A stretch of 64,000 nucleotides of DNA from Plasmodium relictum (Eukaryota; Apicomplexa; Aconoidasida; Haemosporida; Plasmodiidae), in assembly GCF_900005765.1 (NCBI RefSeq), contig NC_041686.1:744001-808000 (forward strand), given 5' to 3'. Position numbers and translations under genes: made by a program. Under the pieces are notes generated by a model. The model searched no databases, was not told the origin of the DNA, and was given only the letters and a program-made list of their open reading frames with translations. This document shows positions 13,034-23,422 of the stretch, one piece after another (within the stretch, counting starts at the first letter, position 1; every line of letters begins with the position of its first letter).

Positions 13034-16000
13034 TTATTTTTGATTGAATTCTTTCACTATATCTATTCTTAGATTTACTGTTAATTAGAGGAATAAATGG
13101 GAATTGTGATTTTGCATATTCTATTAGTCTATTCATGTTAATAGGTAAATGCTGTCTTATATCACCATCAGGAAATATTTCTTTACATAAATAATTCTTA
13201 CATTTATATAACTCTTCAAATTCTTGATTTAATATATTTTGTTTATTGTAATCTATATATGATGCTTTTCCTTCTTCGCTTTTGCATAAATAGAAATCTT
13301 TTCCGTAAAATTCCTCATCAAAATTATATTTATATAATTTATTAATTTCTTTATTATCTAATTTCATTAAATCAATAATTTGATCTTCTATATATTCTCC
13401 AGCCATACCATCTTCTCCATATAAAAATTGAATAATATCTCCATAAGAATTTCTTACAGTTCTATCATACTGGACCATAACATCCTCCATTGCTTTAATT
13501 AATCTTCTTTGTATGTAACCTGTTTCGGAAGTTTTGCATGCAGTATCAATAATACCTTCTCTACCTCCCATAGCATGAAAGAAAACTTCTTGGGGAGATA
13601 AGCCACTTAAGTATGAATTAGAAACAAAACCTCTACTTTCTGGTCCATAATCAAATTTAATAAAATGAGGTAAGGACCTCTGGTTAAACCCAAAAGGAAT
13701 TCTCTTTCCTTCTACATTTTGCTGACCAACACAGGATATAATTTGCGATATATTAATTATAGATCCCTTAGATCCACTTGCAACCATACTAAAAATATTA
13801 TTTCTTTCATCTAAACTTTCAGATGCAACTTTTCCTGCCATTTCTCGAGCACAATTTAATTCATTATTCACTCTTGTTTCAAAAGATTCATATAAAGACT
13901 TCCCAGGTTGACATTCTAATTCTCCTCTTTGTGCTTTTTTAACTAGTTTTGTAACTTCTTTTTTAGACTTATTCAATATTTCTTTTACTTTGTCTAAAAT
14001 TTTATTGCTTGCTATAATGTCAGAACAACTAACAGTAAAACCAATATACTCTAACCAATTATTAGTAACCTTCTGTAAAGCAGAAATAAAATCTTTTGTC
14101 TTATCTGGACCCATCTCATGCCATAATATATGAATTAAGGAACCACTTGAAGAACCAACAGTCCTTTTACAAATAATTCCACTTAATAATTCGTTGTTTT
14201 TTATAATAACTTTTCCATCATTAACTGAACAATAAGGATTATCATCTTTACATGAAGTAGAAGAATCTCTAATTAAATTAATTTTTACCATATTGAGATT
14301 TCTAAATGAATTAAAATTATCATTACTATTTACTGAATTCTTTACATTACTATTAAATGTATTACTTACGTGGTTAACATTATCTACAATAGAGCAAGGG
14401 CTATTTGGTTGATTGTTCCCTATTTTTGTGATACCATTTCTTTTTACTTCCTCTTCACTTTTTAAATTGTTATCACCCATTTTGTTATTTAATAGATCAC
14501 TATTTTTGTTCATATCATCAAATTGTAGCAACATAGAAAATATTTGTTTTCCTGTCCATAATGCTTTTGGTTTTATTATAGCAGGGGTTGGTATTACATG
14601 ATTCCAGTAAGGAATCCATATTAATAAAGACATAACTTCTTCTTTACATAAAAAATTATCTCTTCTTGTAAATTTTCTAATAGCTAATAAAGAATCTTGA
14701 ACTATACCCATAACAGGTTTATTTCCTTGCGGAGAAACTATTTGTTTTTGAACTATCATTAAATGTTTAATTTCCGACCTTGTTTCATGAGATTGAGCTA
14801 AATGCAAATTCATTTCATCTCCATCAAAATCAGCATTATATGGAGAGGTTACTGCTAAATTTAATCGAAAAGTAGAATAAGGTAAAATTTTTGCTTTGTG
14901 ACCCATGATACTCATTTTATGTAATGATGGTTGCCTATTAAATAATATATAATCTTCATCCGTCATATGTCTTTCTACTTTATATCCATATTCTAATTCT
15001 TTTTCAGAATTTTTTCTTACATGTCTTAAATCATATTTTGTTCCATTATCTCTTATAATATATTTTGCACCTGGCCATTCATAGGGTCCTCTTTCTACCC
15101 TTCTTTTCAAATCTTCATAATTTAATGGGGTGACAGTTTCACAAAATGTTAAAGTCATAGCAACTGATTTAGGTACTCCAATATAATCAATATCTAAATT
15201 AGGATCCCCTGTAATTACAGTTCTTGCGGAAAAATCTACTCTTTTCCCCATTAAATTTCCTCTCAATCTTCCTTCTTTGCCTTTTAATCTTGTTCTTATT
15301 GCCTTAATTGGTTTTTTTGACCTAGTAGTAGCAATAGGCATTCCTGGTATATCATTATCAAATAGGGTTGTAATGTGAAATTGTAATAATGAACATAAAT
15401 CTTGGAGAACATGAGACTTGGCACCTCTGTCTGTTTGTCTTTTTAACTGAATATTAGTTTTTACAATATCTAATAATTTTAAAGTCAAATCGTCTTCACT
15501 TCTTTGGTTTCCATATTGAACATAAGGCCTAGCACATGGAGGAGGAATAGGTATATATGTTAAGATTAAAGATGAAGGAATACATCTATCTGAATTAAAT
15601 CCTAAAATATCCATTTCTTCTTTTCTTATTTTTTTTAATATTTCTAATGCTTCTTCAGCACTTAATTTTCTTTTACTTTCGTCAATATCTTCTTCGCTAC
15701 TATGTAAAAATTGAATAAACATATTTGGTCCTTCTCTAGTGTATTTAGGTTGTACACAACCACAGTCTACATCTTCCTTACTTACCATTTCAAATATATT
15801 ACTATAACTATTTGGATTTAAAAGCATTTGTTGATTTACGTTTAAATTACTTAAATCATTGTTATAAAAATTATCTATTGAGCTATCATTAATATTCAAT
15901 GAATCTTCATGTGCAGAATGATCACAAACCTTTATAGATGAGCACAATTCTGATAATTTTTTTAATCTTAGGCTATTTACTTTTATTTTTTCGATGTATT

Positions 16001-16370
16001 TTACTTTTGAATTATTCATATTGCATAACAATCTACCACAGTGGTAGCATACACATCTTAAAACATTTAAAACTACGTTCATAAAACCATAGTGATACAT
16101 TGGTTTTGCTAGCTGTATATGGCCAAAATGTCCAGGGCAATATTTAACATTCATATTACAAGTACCACATAATGTTTTATAATCAATAGTTCCCATTCTA
16201 ATATCATTTAAACCCCCTTCTCTCGGTAGTCCATCTTTATATATATCTACATTGACTATTTCACACACACTTATTTTTTTTATTATCTCAGGATCTAATA
16301 CTCCCAATTCTAATCTCTTTACTCTTTTTAAATCACATGCTGAATAAGGAACATTTAAATCAATTGTCAT
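9765..16370 (-). CDS. RPB1: DNA-directed RNA polymerase II largest subunit RPB1
   Basis: A single 2201-residue frame encodes the catalytic subunit that makes mRNA in the nucleus. The N-terminal clamp has the zinc ligands C68, C71, C78 and H81 (CPGHFGH) and a second Cys pair near 107-116. The metal site NADFDGD is at 512-518, with D514, D516 and D518 binding catalytic Mg. The bridge helix lies near 910-940 ([17 protein letters not shown]). The trigger loop and adjoining segment lie near 1320-1360 ([19 protein letters not shown]). Asn/Asp/Lys-rich insertions absent from other eukaryotes sit at about 617-723, 1104-1237 (with a poly-Lys run) and 1507-1657. The tail from about 1870 is Ser-Pro-rich with roughly eight to ten recognisable heptads and ends in an acidic Glu/Asp/Met stretch. 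The protein is longer than human RPB1 (1970) and shorter than the P. falciparum one (about 2450, from memory). The start is the first ATG, after a run of T on the + strand. Confidence 0.98.
13003..13028. repeat. Homopolymer run encoding poly-Lys in RPB1
   Basis: A run of about 26 T on the + strand reads as A on the coding strand and encodes consecutive Lys residues inside the second RPB1 insertion. Runs this long are prone to polymerase slippage, so a length error in the assembly would cause a false frameshift. The frame is intact here. Confidence 0.85.
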
Positions 16371-16572
16371 TTTTTTTTTTTTTTGTAAAAATTTGTTATT
16401 CCCTTCTTTTAATCAAATAAAAAAAAAAAATAATCAGTATTATTAATAATAAACTTATTCAATCAAATAAATGACATTTAATATGATTTAAAAATATTAT
16501 ATTATTTAATTATTTCAATATTCTTGTTAGTCCGTTTCTTTCTTAGAACTTTGATAATATTCCTTTTTTCTT

Positions 16573-16575
<3 letters not shown>

Positions 16576-16646
<71 letters not shown>
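16576..16646. repeat. (TA)n microsatellite, about 35 units
   Basis: An uninterrupted alternating TA tract of 71 bases begins about 205 bases upstream of the RPB1 start codon. It is fully self-complementary and can melt or extrude easily. It is likely length-polymorphic. Confidence 0.95.
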
Positions 16647-16652
<6 letters not shown>

Positions 16653-16874
16653 GTATATATATTTTTTTTTTATTTTTAATTATTCTACTTTTTTTCTTCT
16701 GATTTCATTTATTTATTTATTTTTTTTTTATTTAGAGTTTATTTTTTTTTTTTTTTTCAACTCATATTTTTTAACCATTTATATTAAAAACAACTCTTAT
16801 TTTTTTCTTCAATTCATGACCTATTAATTATATGTGAAGAAACATGATACAAAAAAATTTATAAATGTGGAGAA

Positions 16875-16899
16875 AAGCTTTAAAATATTTTTAAAGCTT
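16875..16899. repeat. Perfect 11-bp inverted repeat, 3-base loop
   Basis: The arms AAGCTTTAAAA and TTTTAAAGCTT flank a TAT loop about 500 bases upstream of RPB1. Each arm carries AAGCTT, so the match is not just A/T noise. The function is unknown; it could form a hairpin in RNA or mark a dimeric binding site. Confidence 0.8.
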
Positions 16900-19528
16900 A
16901 TTAAAAACAAAAAATAAAAACATATATTAATGCTTTTGCTATATTTAAAATAATCTTCAAATTTTTTTATAAAAAAAAAGTATATATATATAAATATATA
17001 TATATATATAAATATATAATTTAATATATTTTTTCATTTTTTTTTTTTTCAGTGTTCTTACATTTTTAAACTTAATACATTTTTCAACTAGTCTTACAAA
17101 AAAAAAAAAAAAAAGAAAAAATTTAATATAAACTTTTAGAAATTTTAAGTTTCAATGTATCATTCAAATATTATATCCAAAAATGAAAAAAAAAAAAGAT
17201 GAAAAAAATGAAAAAAAATGTAATAAAAGGGAAACAAAATTATTTTATATTATTAACAAAGTTTATTATTCATAAAAAAAAATTAAAATAGAATAATAAT
17301 ATTAATTATTTTAAATAATTATAGTTGCTGTAGTTATATATTAATAATGATAAAAATTAAAAAGTAATAAACATACTGATAAAATAAATATTTATAAATA
17401 AATATGTGCTTCAAATTATAAAAGAATTTTTGTATGTTTTTTATATACATGAATAAAAAATATATAAAAAACATTTACTTTAGGCAAATAAATTAATTAC
17501 ATACAAAGATAAAATTTTGTAACATTTTTTATTATTATCATTTTTTATTATTTACAATTAAAAAAGAAAAATTATATATATTTTTCTAGTATAAAAATAT
17601 ATCATAAATTATTATTATTAGTTTTTATAATGTACGACTTCAACTAAAGTATAAATGTTTAAAAAAAAAAAAAAAAAGCAAAAAACAAATATAAATCTTA
17701 TTATAAAATAGTAAAATACAATTTATTGCATTTTTAATTATAACACGCTTATATTAACAATTATATTACATAAAAAATAAATAAATATGATATTTTTTTC
17801 TTCTGAAGAAATGAGGTAAGTCTTAAATTATAGCAATTTTATCTGAAATAATAAATTTTTACAAAAATTAAATATTTTAAATAAAAATACTATAGATTTA
17901 AATTTATAGGACTTTAATGAAATATTATAAATTAAAATGATATTATTGCTTTCTAAAATACTATAAACTTCTATTTATATAGAAAAAAAAGTTTATAAAA
18001 TTTTTAATTATAATAAAATTCTTTTTGTTATCATTCATAATTTCAGTTTCACTTATTGTTTGTGTGTTTTTTTTTTTTATTTATATTAAGAATTGTAAAA
18101 ATGGATATAATCAAAATTACATAATTCTTTAACTAATGTATTATTAAAATATATATTATGCTAATATTATAAAATAATTTAATGTAATTTAAATGTTTTT
18201 TATTTTTTATTTTTAATCATAATATCTTGTATAAAGTTTGTACCTTATAATATATACAATAATTTTTTTTTTCTACATTATTTAAAATTAATAGAATAAG
18301 TAAAGAAATATTGGAAAAAAAAAAAAAAATACCATTATATAACTATACCTCTATTTATAACAGAATATAAATAAAAACTATTATAAAGTATTGTAAGACT
18401 TTCAATACTTCAAATAATATATAAATAAATGAAAAGAGGATGTTACATTTATATGTACTCTTTTCATAAATTTGTTCTTAATTTTAAAAATATAAGGAAT
18501 CAATTGAATTTAAAAAAAAAAATAAATTTTCTACAATAGAAACTTAATTTTTAAAAATTTATGATAAAATTGTAAAAGTAACCACAACTTTTATTTAAAT
18601 AACTATTCTTTAAAGAAAGAAAATGTAACTGAAATAAATATGATTAACATTTATAACAATTCATATATTGATATTGATAAATATGATATTGTTGTAATTA
18701 TAATAATGACTTTATAAATAAATTAAAAAATTATTGTATTCAAAGATATATTAAACAATAAAAGATAAATATTATATTATTTAAGATACATTATTATTAT
18801 AAAAGTCTAATAAATATAATTTTTTTATATTTATGTATCATTATATAAAAAAAAATTTTTAAATGAAAAAATACAAATAGAAAAAATATGTCAAAAAAAA
18901 TTATTAAAAAAAAAAGGTAAAAAAAACTATATAAAAACAATTAATAACTCTTCATAATAATATAATATAAATTTTTTTTTTTTAATTTATTTTAAAATAT
19001 ATATATATATATATATATATATTAGCAGTTCAATCTAAAATATTCATTTGTCTTTTATAGTATGAAATAGTGTAAAAACAAATATTATAAAGAATTATGT
19101 TTATATATAAAAAAAACATATAATAAATAAAAATAAAACTTGTCTAAATATATAAATAAGTATCCACAAAATTAATTATAAAATACACTTAAAAATTGTT
19201 AAAAATTAAAATTATAATTGTGTGTAAAGATATATTAAAATATATTAATATATGTATTACGTTATATAAAAAATAGGAATATGAAATGTAGTTTAAATAT
19301 ATAAGAAAATAAATAAATATATAAAAATAAACAAATATAGAAATATAATTATAAAAATATATGCACACAAAAATTTATACACATTAAAATAAATACACCA
19401 AATTAAAACAAAACAAAGATGAATAAAAATATGAATATAATAATATGTTACGATATACAAAAATTTATATATATATATATGCAATATTAAAAAAGCAAAA
19501 GAGTTAAATTTTTAGTATATGAGATGAA

Positions 19529-20653
19529 TCAATTCTTTACATCAGATGGAATTAAATTATTATTTGAATGTGATTCTATTTTATTGTTTGTCTTTTTTGA
19601 ATTTTGAATATTATTATAAATAGAGAGAGATTGAGAAATTAAACTACTAATGTTATTTAAATCAGCTGGGATAATAATTGTATTATTGTTTTTACATATA
19701 TTAGAAAATACATCGATGTACTGTTCTGCAATAAGTAAAGAGATTGCATTATTGGAATCCAACTTCTTAATTTTATTAGAAATTATTTCAATAGCTTCAG
19801 CAGTAGCATCAGCTTTTGCCTTTATAGCAAAAGATTGTCCTTCAGCTATTAAAATTGATTTTCTCTTTTTTCCAATAGCAATATTTATTTCACTTTCTCT
19901 CTCTCCTTCACTTTGTAAAATTTCTGCTCTTTTTCTTCTTTCTGCTTCTGCTTGTTTTTCCATAGCATTTTTTATATTTAATGGCAAAATTATATCACGA
20001 ATTTCATATCTCATGCATTTTATTCCCCAATTTTTTGCAGATTCATTTATAGCTTTTACAATTTTTTCATTTAAATTATCTCTTTCTAAAAATGTTGCAT
20101 CTAATGTTAGTTTTCCTAATTCTGATCTCATCGTAACTTGAGCCAATTGAGTCACTGCAAAAATGGCATCCTCAATTCCATATGAAGAATTATAAGGGTT
20201 TTCACATTTTATATATAATACTCCATCAATATTTAAAGTAACATTATCTTTTGTAATAGCTGTTTGATTTGGTATAGTAATTGTTTCCTCTTTTAATGAA
20301 AAAACATATGCTACTTTATCTATAAATGGTATTAAAAAATGAAAGCCTGCTAATAAAGTTTTTTTATATTTTCCTAATCTTTCAACTATGTAAGCTGTTT
20401 CTTGAGGTATTATCACAAAACCTAAATTATTCCAAAATTTTTTTGAAAACTTTTTATTTCCATTACTAGTGTAGAAATTTCTTCTTTGATTAAATATATT
20501 TTTATTATAATTTAAACTTCTAAAATTTTCTAATATATAATTATTGGTATAATAATTCCTATTCTGATTTAATATATTTTTATTATATTTTATGTTCTTA
20601 TAGTTTTGCAAGAAAGCTTTGCTCCAGTTGATTTTTTTATTTAAAATAATCAT
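19529..20653 (-). CDS. STOML: Stomatin-like protein (SPFH/band 7 family), mitochondrial
   Basis: A single-exon 374-residue protein. After a basic, Asn-rich N-terminal presequence of about 70 residues, suited to mitochondrial import, comes a short hydrophobic stretch and the SPFH domain. It starts at FVIIPQETAYIVERLGKY and continues through the family landmarks GFHFLIPFIDKVAYVFSLKE, the Gln-Thr-Ala-Ile-Thr-Lys-Asp-Asn segment and MRSELGKLTLDATFLERDNLN. A charged coiled coil follows (KQAEAERRKRAEILQSEGE..), then a C-terminal segment with IIIPADLNN. This order matches stomatin-like protein 2, which forms ring-like oligomers at the mitochondrial inner membrane, binds cardiolipin and scaffolds prohibitins and proteases. 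The P. falciparum orthologue is also reported as mitochondrial. The presequence contains an internal duplication (see findings). The start is the first ATG, with T-rich untranslated sequence before it. Confidence 0.95.
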   Translation of the reverse strand: MIILNKKINWSKAFLQNYKNIKYNKNILNQNRNYYTNNYILENFRSLNYNKNIFNQRRNFYTSNGNKKFSKKFWNNLGFVIIPQETAYIVERLGKYKKTLLAGFHFLIPFIDKVAYVFSLKEETITIPNQTAITKDNVTLNIDGVLYIKCENPYNSSYGIEDAIFAVTQLAQVTMRSELGKLTLDATFLERDNLNEKIVKAINESAKNWGIKCMRYEIRDIILPLNIKNAMEKQAEAERRKRAEILQSEGERESEINIAIGKKRKSILIAEGQSFAIKAKADATAEAIEIISNKIKKLDSNNAISLLIAEQYIDVFSNICKNNNTIIIPADLNNISSLISQSLSIYNNIQNSKKTNNKIESHSNNNLIPSDVKN

Positions 20654-21901
20654 TTTTTTTTTTTTTCTACTATTCTCTTTTTTTTATTAAATAGTTTTTC
20701 TTTATAAATTTTTCATTAATTATCTTATTATTCCTTATTTTAATCTATATATTATTTTTAACTAAATATAGTTAATATATACTTATATGAATTTTTTTTT
20801 TTTATAACTACATATATAGGTTTTTTATTCCTATTTTTTTTTTTTTTTGTTTTTAAAAATTAAATGTATTTTCTTTTATTTTTATAAATATTCTTTATAA
20901 ATATTTTTTTCGTTTAAATCCGTTATAAAAACATAATAATTTATATTTCTGTGAAAAAAAAAAAAAATAAAATAATTAGAATAAAGTTATGTTAAAAATA
21001 TACATATTCACTGTATTTAAATTTTATTATTCTGTTTAATATAAGAAAATAAAAGTAGAAAATATAAAAAAAAAATTGCATATGTTGTATAAAAAATAAA
21101 TGTTACATTATCATACTTTAAAAAAGGAATTTAAATTAGCATCATTAAAAGAAAATAATTTTCTTAATATTTACGAACTTTTAAAAAATCAGATGGATTC
21201 TATATATAATTAATAGGAAAAATTATTCAGTATTATTAAAAATTTATAATTAAAAGTACCTTTTTTGGGAGTTACAAAAAATATATAAATATATATATAT
21301 GTTTGTAAATTAAAAAAAAAAAAAAAAACTTTTTAATTAAAAAAAAAAAAAAAATTCTATTTAATATCTATTTTATTATTTACTTTTTTTTTTTAAACCT
21401 TAATATGTCTGTATTAATTTACCATTACGTTATGTAGTACATTTCATATTTTAATATGCAAATATATATCTATTTAAATATAAAGGTATTTAATTATGAA
21501 GTTTAATTTTTAAGAAATATTTTACATTAAATTATATAGTTAAACATATTTTCAAAGAGAGTAAGAAAAACTTTTAATCCAATATATTATTAAAATGCAT
21601 AAATATTATATAGAATAAAATTTTCTTAATAAAATACAATTTTTTTTTATTTTCATAATCTATTGTTTCGTAAGCATTATTTCATATTTACATTTTTTTT
21701 TTTAAGTTAAAAAATAATATATTCATTTAATCATAAATTTTTTTTTAATTCATTTTCATTTTATTATTCTATATTTTCAATAACGTCATTTGTTACTATT
21801 TTTTTACATTTTTTTTTTTTTCATTAATAAAGAAGAAAATTTTAATTAAATGAGTCTATATAAATTTATATACTATTTTTATTTTATTTATTTATTTTTT
21901 A
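20654..21901. other. Intergenic region upstream of the stomatin-like gene
   Basis: About 1.25 kb of A/T runs separates the stomatin-like start from the 3' end of the small secreted-protein gene. Two near-identical A-rich blocks of the form AATTA(n) lie at about 21309-21353. A 37-codon ATG frame of coding-like composition is present on the + strand at 21100-21213 but is not called as a gene. The stomatin-like promoter should lie here. Confidence 0.55.
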
Positions 21902-22528
21902 CTATGAACATGTTAATCCCATTAGATAATCAATAGTTATAAAATTGTTTTGGTTTTTCTTTTCTTTTCTCTGTAATTCTATTGATTTATCTCTATTATT
22001 ATTTGAATGTGTATTGTGGTTTTTGATTTTTTTAAAATAGTATTCATTATTACTTATTTTGTTTGAATTTTTTTTTGTTTTACTTATATTTCTCCATTTT
22101 TTTAATAACAAATTAATATCATGTAAATTTATATCTTTCACAGGAATGCTTAAAGCTAAACTTAATATTTCTTTTATTTGCTTATTTAATTTTCTATCAT
22201 TTAAGTCATTTTTATAATAAGATTTTTGAAATTCTTGCATAATATTTGTGTCTTTTAGACTTTTCAAATTATTTATTTTTTCTATATCATTGTAATCTAT
22301 TAAATTATGTCTATTATTTTCTAATAAATCTTCAGAATTAATTAATTTTTCTCCATCTTCTCTTACATAGTACTCATCTTCTCTATTAAAATAATTTTCT
22401 TCATTATAATTATTGTTTTGATTTAAATCTATTGTATTCTTTTTTATGATATTATTATTAGAATTATCTATATTAACAGATTTATGAATAGAGATGATTA
22501 AAAATAGAAAAAATACTAAATACGCCAT
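21902..22528 (-). CDS. Small secreted Asn/Lys-rich protein, unknown function
   Basis: A 208-residue single-exon frame begins with a clear signal peptide (MAYLVFFLFLIISIHKSV), so the product should enter the ER. The mature part is hydrophilic and Asn/Lys/Glu-rich. One better-conserved-looking helical block sits at about residues 100-150 (LNKQIKEILSLALSIP..LLLKKW). The protein ends in Gly-Leu-Thr-Cys-Ser with a single late Cys, and there is no GPI-type hydrophobic tail. No export motif (RxLxE/Q/D) of the usual kind is evident near the signal peptide. I do not recognise a family. The signal peptide supports this ATG as the true start. The frame is also open upstream, but without a plausible acceptor. 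Confidence 0.7.
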   Translation of the reverse strand: MAYLVFFLFLIISIHKSVNIDNSNNNIIKKNTIDLNQNNNYNEENYFNREDEYYVREDGEKLINSEDLLENNRHNLIDYNDIEKINNLKSLKDTNIMQEFQKSYYKNDLNDRKLNKQIKEILSLALSIPVKDINLHDINLLLKKWRNISKTKKNSNKISNNEYYFKKIKNHNTHSNNNRDKSIELQRKEKKNQNNFITIDYLMGLTCS

Positions 22529-23422
22529 ATTTTTTTTAAATACATAAAAAAAAAGAAGAAAAAAAAAAAGAAAAAAATTATATATTTAATTCCTTTTAAA
22601 AAATAATTACTTTTTAATTAATGTCAAAATAAAAATAACATAATGTAGACAAATACATAAAAATAAAAATAAAATGAAGTATATATATATATATATATAT
22701 AATATTTATTGAATATATAGATATTGACAAATATCCCTAATAGATTAAATATTTTATGAAAAAAAAGAATACATAAAAAATTTGAATATATTTTTATTTT
22801 CACTTATTAAATCTTATATTTATCTCTTTTTCATATAGTATTTACTACATGTAAATACACTGTAGAATTGTTCAAAAACATTGGCCATCTTCTTTTAAAT
22901 ATTGTATCTAATATATAAAAACATAAATAAAAAAAACATATAAACAAAAAAAATTATATAAAATAAAGAAAACAAAAAATATAATTACAAAAAAATTAAA
23001 TTAAATGAAGAAATTTCTTAAAAAAAAAATAAATAAAAAAAATTATAATTACATATTATGTGATTAAAAAAAAAAGAAAAAAATTATTTAAAATTATATT
23101 TTGCTTTCATATAATTTTCTATATTAGTATATCCATTGTTATAACTATTTAGAACTATTTTTTCATATTATTTTTTAAACGTTTCATTAATTTGTATACA
23201 AGTAATATATAATGAATAGTTTTTCTCCTTTTTGCATTAATATAGTTGTCCCTATAAAAAAATTCAGAATAATATTTTTGTAGAAAATAATTGTTAATAA
23301 TATATCAAAGGGCATATTTATTTATATAAGATAAAGAAAATCCATTATTTACATTTCAAATAATATATATTTAATGATTTTAAATTTGTATTTACTTTTA
23401 TTATACTATATTTTTTTTTTTT
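22529..23422. other. Intergenic region with coding-like islands
   Basis: About 0.9 kb lies between two minus-strand genes. Most is A/T runs, including a (TA)n tract at 22680-22701. Two islands stand out, 22838-22907 and 23200-23251, with more mixed composition and splice-like borders. They might be exons of a small unannotated gene, but the strand cannot be decided (see findings). Confidence 0.5.

Larger units (their letters stand above)
16371..19528. other. 3.1-kb intergenic region upstream of RPB1
   Basis: This region lies between the 5' end of RPB1 and the 3' end of the stomatin-like gene, both on the minus strand. It holds a 71-base (TA)n tract (16576-16646), an 11-bp inverted repeat (16875-16899), another (TA)n tract near 19000-19021 and many A/T runs. 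A short ATG frame with a consensus splice donor lies at 17787-17815 (see findings). No convincing gene was recognised. The RPB1 promoter should be in the first kilobase. Confidence 0.6.

Noticed and set aside
19650-20141. 163-residue + strand frame inside the stomatin-like gene
   Set aside because: It is the antisense shadow of the conserved SPFH coding sequence; its hydrophobic residues come from reversed Glu/Lys/Ala codons.
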